This document shows positions 52,633 through 58,536 of a stretch of 58,536 nt of DNA, in pieces; position 1 is the stretch's first letter; each line of letters starts with the position of its first letter. The stretch comes from Verrucomicrobiaceae bacterium (GTDB lineage: Bacteria > Pseudomonadota > Gammaproteobacteria > Pseudomonadales > CAMLJR01). Location: the NCBI GenBank assembly GCA_028293825.1, contig JAQGNY010000046.1, forward strand, positions 1 to 58,536, read 5' to 3'. The notes under the pieces are model-generated. The model searched no databases and was not told the origin of the DNA. It was given only the letters and a program-made list of their open reading frames with translations. The position numbers and the translations under genes were made by a program.

Positions 52633-53067
52633 TTAGCTTTTTATGAAGCACGTGGCGGTGCCGTGTGCATATAGTTTGCCTTCGGCGTCTTTAATAGATC
52701 CTTCGGCGGTGCTTATGGATTTTGATCTTGACATTACCTTTCCGGTGGCAATGAGTTTCGTATGCAGTGGAATTGGCCTGATCATTTTCAGCGCAAGATC
52801 GACCGTGGCGTAACTCATGCCCGTGGCTAGGGTGGTGTGCACCGCGCAGCCGGTAATCGAGTCCATCACGGTAGCCGCAAAGCCGCCGTGAACGCCGCCC
52901 ATTGGGTTCAAGTGGCGTGTATCCGCCTCAACCACAAACTCCACAAAACCTTCAGCCGCTTTTACTATTTTCATCGGTATTGTTTCTGCGATGGAAGGGT
53001 GAGGGATGCGTCCTTCTATCACGCCTGTAATCAGTTCCAGTCCCGTTAAGTTAGTCAGTGCGTTCAT
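52633..53067 (-). CDS. PaaI-family hotdog thioesterase
   Basis: The 144-residue protein has the PaaI-type hotdog pattern: GRIPHPSIAETIP, HLNPMGGVHGGFAATVMDSITGCAVHT (active-site helix) and YATVDLALKMIRPIP. It should hydrolyse acyl-CoA esters, with no membrane part. No paa cluster lies nearby, so the substrate is open. It follows the CreA gene at 60 nt spacing. Confidence 0.92.
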   Translation of the reverse strand: MNALTNLTGLELITGVIEGRIPHPSIAETIPMKIVKAAEGFVEFVVEADTRHLNPMGGVHGGFAATVMDSITGCAVHTTLATGMSYATVDLALKMIRPIPLHTKLIATGKVMSRSKSISTAEGSIKDAEGKLYAHGTATCFIKS

Positions 53068-53127
53068 CGTGAATTCCTGTTGTGGTGGCGCAAAGTCCGT
53101 TTAATTTAGGTCGATATTCGTAAACAA

Positions 53128-53598
53128 TTATTTTACCGGGATGGGCTGATCCAGCGGCACGGCCACAGCCGTCACACTGTTTTTTGGGCTGCCATCGATT
53201 AATTTGTCGGAGTAGACAAGATAGACAAGCGTATTGCGTTTCTTATCGACCATTCTTATGACGCGCACATGCTTGAATAGAAATGATGAGCGCTCGTTAA
53301 AAACTTCATCCTCTGCCGATATTTTTCCGGAAAAAGAAATGGGCGCCACCTGCCGGCAAGCTACCGATGCATCCGATGTGTCTTGGGCAAGACCAACCGC
53401 ACCTTTGTATCCGCCGGTTTTTGCGTGCGATAAGTAACAGGATATTCCGCTCACCTGCGGGTCATCGAATACATCCACGACAATCTTGTCGTTGGGACTG
53501 AGCAATTTAAATGTCGTGCTCACATCGCCGATGGTTTCCGCGACAGCGCCGAGCGGTAATCCAATCAAAAGAGCTGCGGACAATAGGCGTCTTAACAT
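53128..53598 (-). CDS. creA: CreA family periplasmic protein
   Basis: The 156-residue protein has a signal peptide (cleavage near AVAE, residue 20) and the CreA pattern: IVVDVFDDPQVSGISCYLSHAKTGGYKG, LAQDTSDASVACRQVAP, SFLFKHVRVIRMVDKKRNTLVYLVYSDKLIDGSPKNSVTAVAV. Two Cys may form a disulfide. Function unknown. Same strand as the thioesterase. Confidence 0.93.
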   Translation of the reverse strand: MLRRLLSAALLIGLPLGAVAETIGDVSTTFKLLSPNDKIVVDVFDDPQVSGISCYLSHAKTGGYKGAVGLAQDTSDASVACRQVAPISFSGKISAEDEVFNERSSFLFKHVRVIRMVDKKRNTLVYLVYSDKLIDGSPKNSVTAVAVPLDQPIPVK

Positions 53599-53887
53599 GA
53601 TCGTTTATTCTCTGGTTCGAATTTAATGAGCGTCCGCCTAGTTAGGGCGAACTATTTGAGCAACATAGCGCAAATGTGCTTCAACCGATAACGTTTAGTC
53701 TCGACGTGAGACGGAATAACGTATGTGCCGCGTTGCGAACGAATCGCCAGCAGTGTTCGCCATTGGTCTGCGCAATGGTGTTATTAAGAAGTGAATTTGG
53801 TGGTCGAGAATTAAAACGAACATGAGCGCGTTTACTTTATCGACGCGCTCAACGGGGTTGGAGGTACATCAGCCAAGCCGCGTGCGG

Positions 53888-54175
53888 CTATTTTTTGATG
53901 CTTTCTTTATCGGTATCAGCATTTGCGGCCAATTGATCGTCACTGCCATGAGGGCGCCGTAGTGCTTGGGCTTTAACCGCATTTTGGCAAGAGACACCCA
54001 CTGACTGTGCGTTATCGCGCGCGCATTGCTTCAGTTTGAAGGTGTGTTCGGTGGGGTGGGAGGTATACCAATCGACGGTGAATCTATCTTCCGCCTGTGC
54101 CAGCTGCGATGACAACAAAGCGCCGATACAAAGCAGTTTGCCGCTTAACCAAATACTGTTTCTAAGCGTCGCCAT
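53888..54175 (-). CDS. EexN-like secreted protein
   Basis: The 95-residue protein has a signal peptide (MATLRNSIWLSGKLLCIGALLSSQLAQAE) and the EexN-like pattern VDWYTSHPTEHTFKLKQCARDNAQSVGVSCQNAVKAQ with two Cys. EexN proteins from conjugative elements mediate entry exclusion; here no conjugation genes are near, so it is a chromosomal relative of unknown role. The start at 54175 is used, as an upstream Met would add residues before the signal. The lipobox is not seen. Confidence 0.75.
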   Translation of the reverse strand: MATLRNSIWLSGKLLCIGALLSSQLAQAEDRFTVDWYTSHPTEHTFKLKQCARDNAQSVGVSCQNAVKAQALRRPHGSDDQLAANADTDKESIKK

Positions 54176-54438
54176 ATCCGTGTAGCCCTTATCCAGTTGA
54201 ATGTATTCCGGGCCGCTCACAAAAAAGCTTTTGTCTGTGAAGGCTGTGGAGTTGCAAGAATAGTTGCAAATCTCGTAATTGAACAGTGTTTAAACGTGCC
54301 AATTGGCCCATAAAGCGGAGAATTTTTAACGCTGCATTTATTAGGGTTAAACGGTCTAATTAGCCGGGAAAATAATGTTGACGGCAGTGGCCTAATGGAA
54401 TTAAATGCCCGTCCTCAAGGATTGAACGGACTCAACAG

Positions 54439-54639
54439 ATGAAACACGGAACTGATTTAGCAGCAATATTGTTTCTTTCTTCCGCTTACTCAAGCTTGTC
54501 CGCTGCGGCCCAATCGGCCAGTACAGAAATCCTCGGACATCACGCAGAGCACTTCATCTCCGGATCAGATCTCTCTACATTGGCGTTGCTTATTGCCGGT
54601 GTGGCGGGTTTGATCGTTGCACGAAAGCGCATTGGCTGA
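54439..54639 (+). CDS. Small exported protein with PEP-CTERM-like C-terminal anchor
   Basis: The 66-residue protein has an N-terminal signal-like segment (MKHGTDLAAILFLSSAYSSLSAAAQ) and ends with a hydrophobic segment and basic tail: LSTLALLIAGVAGLIVARKR, the layout of exosortase-type sorting signals (PEP-CTERM), but with SGSD in place of the PEP motif. It has almost no mature part. ATG with AAGG upstream at some distance. Function unknown; it is convergent with the hydrolase gene. Confidence 0.55.
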   Translation: MKHGTDLAAILFLSSAYSSLSAAAQSASTEILGHHAEHFISGSDLSTLALLIAGVAGLIVARKRIG

Positions 54640-54645
54640 TTGTAT

Positions 54646-55737
54646 TTAGTTCGATCCATTCTGCTGATTAGATAAAGCCGGTACTCGCAACGATTGCGTA
54701 AAAAACTCGATTGCTGCGGCGTTCACTGTGCCGTGTATCGCGCTTCGATTGCCAGAGTTCCTGTTGCCGCAAATATCGAACTGCATAAATGTGGTGACTA
54801 TTTTCCCTGTCGTTGTGCAATCGGGTAGGAAGGCAAAATGGCCGCCATTACTCAACTCGTTAAATTGCACATTGGGGATATAGCGCGCATAGCGGGCTGC
54901 ATTTAAAGCGGGCTTTAGGATTTCGTCGTCAGCGGCGGTGACGATATACACCGGGATATTAATTCGCGTGAGGCTGTCTGCCTCAATACCTTGTCCGACT
55001 GCGGGTGCCATTGCAAATACGGCTTTAATTCGCGTGTCGCGATAGGATTTGAGTCCGGTCGAAAAGTTGATGCTAGCGAGATTTACTCCCTTAGTGAGTT
55101 CGCAATCCGGGCCGCGTTGCGCGCTTTCACAATATTTTGCCTGCAGCTCGTAAGTATATTGAGCACCGGCCAGCGCAAGCGCCGTATAACCGCCGGCAGA
55201 ATGACCCGCCACACCGATGCGATCGGCATCTATTCGCGAGCTCCAGGTCGGATCGCCGAGTAGTTGCGTCACCACAAAGCTGATATCGGCTGGACGCTCC
55301 CACAATTTAAGCGTTCCTTCCGGCGTATTGTTTTCATGCGTGTTGAGCCAATGATCAACCGCCGCGACGATAAACCCTTCACCTGCCAATGCCTCTGCTA
55401 ACCAAACCTGATTGCTACTACTGCCACGGTCGCCATGCGACAACATAATCAACGGCCGCGCCTGCGCATCGCGAAAATATTCTGCCGCAGGCGCCGCATA
55501 ACCTTTAAAAATTGATTCGTATGTCACAGGTTGTTGTGGCGCTGTCGCTACGGCGGGATACCAAAGCCGCACGTGCAATGGCCGGCTGCGCTGGGTATCG
55601 GTGAAATTTATTTCGGTGTAGCCGACTTTGTTTTTTCTTGCTGTATCGGCATCCGGTTTGCCGCTACAGGCGCTTATCAAAATGACAATAAATACGGCGC
55701 AAGCGCCGGACAATACGCGCGGATATTTCATAGTCAT
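54646..55737 (-). CDS. Lipoprotein alpha/beta hydrolase (PAF-acetylhydrolase/dienelactone hydrolase-like)
   Basis: The 363-residue lipoprotein has a signal peptide with lipobox ILISAC (Cys24). The alpha/beta hydrolase part has HVRLWYPAVA, PLIMLSHGDRGSSSNQVWLAEALAGEGFIVAAVDH, the nucleophile elbow GVAGHSAGGYTAL, an acidic residue in VYIVTAADDEIL and the His in GGHFAFLPD, together forming the Ser-Asp-His triad. It should be an esterase or lipase in the envelope. Close to the AraC-GyrI gene on the same strand. Confidence 0.88.
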   Translation of the reverse strand: MTMKYPRVLSGACAVFIVILISACSGKPDADTARKNKVGYTEINFTDTQRSRPLHVRLWYPAVATAPQQPVTYESIFKGYAAPAAEYFRDAQARPLIMLSHGDRGSSSNQVWLAEALAGEGFIVAAVDHWLNTHENNTPEGTLKLWERPADISFVVTQLLGDPTWSSRIDADRIGVAGHSAGGYTALALAGAQYTYELQAKYCESAQRGPDCELTKGVNLASINFSTGLKSYRDTRIKAVFAMAPAVGQGIEADSLTRINIPVYIVTAADDEILKPALNAARYARYIPNVQFNELSNGGHFAFLPDCTTTGKIVTTFMQFDICGNRNSGNRSAIHGTVNAAAIEFFTQSLRVPALSNQQNGSN

Positions 55738-55765
55738 TCCATTGATTGAGAAAGCGATCGTGAAT

Positions 55766-56650
55766 TTATTGGGCGATAGGCGTCGATAAATTTAATGACG
55801 AAGTCTTTTTGCATAACGGAATATTCAAGTACGTAACGATTTCGCGCCGACCGGCTACGCGCGCATGGCTGATGTATTCATCGACACACGGCGCCGGCGC
55901 ATTTGAGTAGTCGCTTTGCGGCAGCCACCCGTGAAAAAGTTGTCCATACAGTTTGCCGATATCGAAATAGTGTCCTTCGTGACGATAACGCGCGTGCATG
56001 CCGCCTTCTAATTGCAGCGCTCGCACTGGGCCACTGATTTCTATTTCGGTATCAACTTCAAAACACACATCGTAACGAAGAGCGGTTGCCGGCACCGCCG
56101 AGGGGTCGTCGTAACTTAAACCGATTACCGCTGAAATGTTTTCATAAATACCGCGTTCGCGAGCCCAGAGACTCAATGTTTCCCACGCGCTACCAACACA
56201 TCGATAGGGGCCGACATGACGCAGTGCAATAAGCGATCGCGGCGGCATCCTGTAGACGTCGACCGGCAACAAATTTTGTTCTGGCTTTTTATTTTCGGAA
56301 CCCGCCGATCGATGAATACCCGATCGCCACTCTGAGGGCTTCGTGCCATACAGTTTTTCAAAGGCACGGCTAAAGCCTCGCGCTGTATCGAAGTGCGCGG
56401 CGACTGCCGCATCGACAACCGAGCTGCCAATCGCCAAATGCTCTGCGGCGCGAATAAGACGAAGCCGCCGTGTGGTTTCGGCGATGCTTTCACCCATGGC
56501 GCTCTGCCAAATTCGATGAAAATGAAATGGCGAAAAATGAGCCAGCTCCGCCAGATCGATCAACGCCAATTCCGTATCGAGATTGGCGTGAATATGATTT
56601 AAAACGCGAATGATCCGTTTACGATGTTGTTGCGCTGTTATCGTTTTCAT
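55766..56650 (-). CDS. AraC-family regulator with GyrI-like effector domain
   Basis: The 294-residue protein has an N-terminal AraC DNA-binding domain (VLNHIHANLDTELALIDLAELAHFSPFHFHRIW, then VVDAAVAAHFDTARGFSRAFEKLYGTKPSEWR) and a C-terminal GyrI-like small-molecule domain (VDVYRMPPRSLIALRHVGPY, then LQLEGGMHARYRHEGHYFDIG). This is the Rob-like family arrangement. It probably responds to a hydrophobic ligand; the hydrolase gene 28 nt downstream may be a target. Confidence 0.92.
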   Translation of the reverse strand: MKTITAQQHRKRIIRVLNHIHANLDTELALIDLAELAHFSPFHFHRIWQSAMGESIAETTRRLRLIRAAEHLAIGSSVVDAAVAAHFDTARGFSRAFEKLYGTKPSEWRSGIHRSAGSENKKPEQNLLPVDVYRMPPRSLIALRHVGPYRCVGSAWETLSLWARERGIYENISAVIGLSYDDPSAVPATALRYDVCFEVDTEIEISGPVRALQLEGGMHARYRHEGHYFDIGKLYGQLFHGWLPQSDYSNAPAPCVDEYISHARVAGRREIVTYLNIPLCKKTSSLNLSTPIAQ

Positions 56651-56792
56651 GCGCGACTCCGTGCGAGCGTTAAACAGACTTAACCTTAATCGAAATCATC
56701 TAGAAAAAAGCGACCCATCTTGCGCATTTTTCGTTGGGTCGATGAGTCGCTTTATAAAACGTGTTGTTTCGATGTGAGCAAATACGCTGCAG

Positions 56793-57404
56793 CTAGCGCG
56801 AATAAAGCCCGGTGATGGTTTTTTTTGCCAGCGTTTCGCCATGCAAAGAAAAGCCGATAAGTGCCGGGCTCGCGTCCGCAGGCACATTCAGCGACGTCGT
56901 TTTTAACGCATAAATGGTAACGATGTACCGATGCGGCTTATCGCCGGCCGGAGGACACGCGCCGCCGAAACTATACGAGCCGAAGTCGTTACGTGCCTGC
57001 TTGCCGATGGTTGCTGGCATATCGTTGCCACCGACGCCTGCCGCCAAACTAGTTACGGTTGCGGGTATGTCGTAAACCACCCAGTGCCACCAACCGCTGC
57101 CGGTTGGCGCATCTGGATCATAAATCGTTACCGCGAAGCTTTTGGTGGCCGCAGGGGCGGCCGACCACTGTAGCGCCGGTGACTGATTGCCGCCGTGACA
57201 GCCGAAACCATCGAGGACTTGCGCGACAGTTAAAGTTTTTCCATCGGCAATATCGGGGCTGGCCAGCTCCAGCGCCTTCGCGCCGGTGCAGAAAAAACTT
57301 ACCGACAAAATAATAATGTTAAGGAGTTTTTGGTGTTGCGATGGCTTTCGTTTAAAAGCTTTTACTGTTGCCAAAGCCGATACGGTTTTTATAGAAAGAT
57401 GCAT
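56793..57404 (-). CDS. YbhB/YbcL family (PEBP-like) secreted protein
   Basis: The 203-residue protein has an N-terminal hydrophobic segment (about residues 31-46), perhaps a signal peptide with a long basic leader. The PEBP domain has the DPDAPTGSGWWHWVVYDIP and YIVTIYALKTTSLNVP signatures and NQSPALQWSAAP, typical of bacterial YbhB/YbcL (Raf kinase inhibitor-like) proteins. The ATG at 57404 has GGAG 6 nt upstream and is preferred to an ATG 12 nt upstream. Function unclear in bacteria. Confidence 0.9.
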   Translation of the reverse strand: MHLSIKTVSALATVKAFKRKPSQHQKLLNIIILSVSFFCTGAKALELASPDIADGKTLTVAQVLDGFGCHGGNQSPALQWSAAPAATKSFAVTIYDPDAPTGSGWWHWVVYDIPATVTSLAAGVGGNDMPATIGKQARNDFGSYSFGGACPPAGDKPHRYIVTIYALKTTSLNVPADASPALIGFSLHGETLAKKTITGLYSR

Positions 57405-57487
57405 AAGTTTCTCCATCTAATAAAAATGAAGGGCCAGCTTACGCGTTGTATCTATTCGCGGTGCGCTCAATAAGTGTCGCCATTCGC

Positions 57488-58330
57488 TCACTCATAGTTG
57501 GCGACAGCCGTGGGCGCAGTGCCAAATTGCTCGATAAAATTTTCCCTGAAGCTCGACAGCGATTGGTATCCGCATTCGAACGCAACAGTTTTTATCGGCT
57601 TGCTCGTGGTTTGCAGTAAAGACAGCGCGACCTGCAAGCGCGCTTCCCGCAATAACAATCGCAATGAGGTGTTTTCGTCGACCAGACGCCGCCGCAAGGT
57701 CGCGCCACTGATATGAAAAGTTTCTTCGAAATCCGCCGACAGCCAATTTTTGCAGGGATTGCTTGAAATCATCACCCGCATACGCGCGGCTAAAGAAGGG
57801 TCCGATGCGGTTAAAAATGCCGTCGATCCTTCCTCGTAAAGCGCGAGCAAAATATTTATAAGGCTGAGATTTATTTCTGATGCGCTGGCGGCGCCGTTTT
57901 GCAACTGTAAATAGCGCTCCAATGCAGCGATCATTTTTATCGATAATTTATCGCAGGTAATTTGGCGTCCAGAATTTTTATTATTAGTCTCGACAGCGCC
58001 AAAAATAAGTTGTCGGGTCAATTCGACTACGCGCCACGGAAAGGCAATCAGCCACGCGCGGTAAGACTCGGTCGCGCTGGGAATATTTTCGATGCTGATA
58101 TCCAGCGCGCTGTGCACCATTAAATATTCGCCGGCATTACAAGCGAAGGTTTCTCCCGAAAAATACAATTGCTTGCTGCCCTGCATCGGAAAAATTATCA
58201 ATGGCATGTCGCATTTAACCGACGCCAAACGATAGCGTTGGCGCGCCACGACAGCATTATCTGGAATTAAATCTTTCCATAGATTCCAATCGAATGTTGC
58301 TGCCGATTGATTCGCAACAGTTTGATTCAT
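57488..58330 (-). CDS. AraC-family transcriptional regulator
   Basis: The 280-residue protein has an N-terminal cupin-like sensing domain (SVKCDMPLIIFPMQGSKQLYFSGETFACNAGEYLMVHS) and a C-terminal AraC domain with NWLSADFEETFHISGATLRRRLVDENTSL and IKTVAFECGYQSLSSFRENFIEQFGTAP. It precedes the YbhB-like gene on the same strand by about 80 nt and may regulate it. Effector unknown. Confidence 0.92.
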   Translation of the reverse strand: MNQTVANQSAATFDWNLWKDLIPDNAVVARQRYRLASVKCDMPLIIFPMQGSKQLYFSGETFACNAGEYLMVHSALDISIENIPSATESYRAWLIAFPWRVVELTRQLIFGAVETNNKNSGRQITCDKLSIKMIAALERYLQLQNGAASASEINLSLINILLALYEEGSTAFLTASDPSLAARMRVMISSNPCKNWLSADFEETFHISGATLRRRLVDENTSLRLLLREARLQVALSLLQTTSKPIKTVAFECGYQSLSSFRENFIEQFGTAPTAVANYE

Positions 58331-58437
58331 GGCTGACTGATTTTTTGGAGTTTATTAATCGTCATGGTCAGTTTCACTATGTCTTTTGACCTCGCATTTT
58401 TCATGAGCGCAATAATCGCAGAGGCCGTTTGCGTTGG

Positions 58438-58536
58438 CTAACGCAATTTTTCGCGTACGACCTCGTTAGCAAAATGCTCATGACTGGGCTGCAATAAATC
58501 GCGCACCGAAACAATACCAACCAGACGCATCGACAT
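58438..58536 (-). CDS. CBS-domain protein, C-terminal end, cut by window edge
   Basis: The minus strand at the window edge encodes MSMRLVGIVSVRDLL, then QPSHEHFANEVVREKLR and a TAG stop at 58438-58440. The VGIVSVRDLL strand and helix are the end of a CBS domain. Only 32 residues are in the window, so the start and any other domains cannot be seen. CBS pairs bind adenine nucleotides. Confidence 0.72.
   Translation of the reverse strand: MSMRLVGIVSVRDLLQPSHEHFANEVVREKLR

Overview
The window is about 58.5 kb of a chromosome of moderate GC from a gammaproteobacterium, probably of the Pseudomonas/Cellvibrio-like lineages. The block dapB-dnaJ-dnaK-grpE ... recN-fur-bamE(omlA)-rnfH-ratA ... smpB matches the order known from Pseudomonas. 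Here that backbone carries extra genes: hrcA, matB, a Sel1-repeat protein, a MATE exporter, a PaiB-like protein and a cold-shock gene between grpE and recN, and an NSS transporter before smpB. A complete tmRNA gene (tag ANDETYALAA) follows smpB. No exact species call is possible from the sequence alone.

Layout. 0-2.1 kb: chemotaxis genes on the minus strand (MCP, CheY, start of CheA; CheA starts at TTG and is cut by the window edge). 2.3-9 kb: a DUF6489-like protein, dapB and the heat-shock genes, with a near-perfect sigma-32 promoter before grpE. 9-20.8 kb: housekeeping genes including recN with a LexA-type box, fur, bamE, ratA, smpB and ssrA. 20.9-28.9 kb: small envelope proteins, a frameshifted DUF2726 gene, an MDR-type oxidoreductase and a GAF/PAS/GGDEF sensor.

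28.9-48.3 kb is the accessory highlight, a probable catabolic gene cluster. A minus-strand run encodes a molybdopterin oxidoreductase, two SDRs and a limonene-epoxide-hydrolase/NTF2-like protein. A plus-strand run encodes an AraC regulator, two SnoaL/NTF2-like proteins, a second molybdopterin oxidoreductase and a TonB-dependent receptor. Beyond these lie a phytase-like esterase, a third SDR, a luciferase-like monooxygenase and a cytochrome P450. The two SnoaL/NTF2 genes each have tandem 12-bp repeats (TTTCAACGATAG type) exactly 9 bp before a -35 box, which suggests one shared AraC regulon. Outer-membrane import followed by oxidation of a hydrophobic (perhaps cyclic or terpenoid) substrate is the likeliest theme, but the substrate cannot be read from the sequence.

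48.8-50.1 kb looks like a small integrase-less integron cassette cluster: two attC-like sites and one degenerate one flank a secreted protein of unknown function and an ankyrin-repeat protein, next to a 69-bp structure with perfect 18-bp inverted repeats. 50.4-58.5 kb holds scattered small envelope proteins, a PIN-domain protein, a thioesterase, CreA, an EexN-like protein, a lipoprotein hydrolase, two AraC regulators, a YbhB-like protein and the C-terminal end of a CBS-domain protein.
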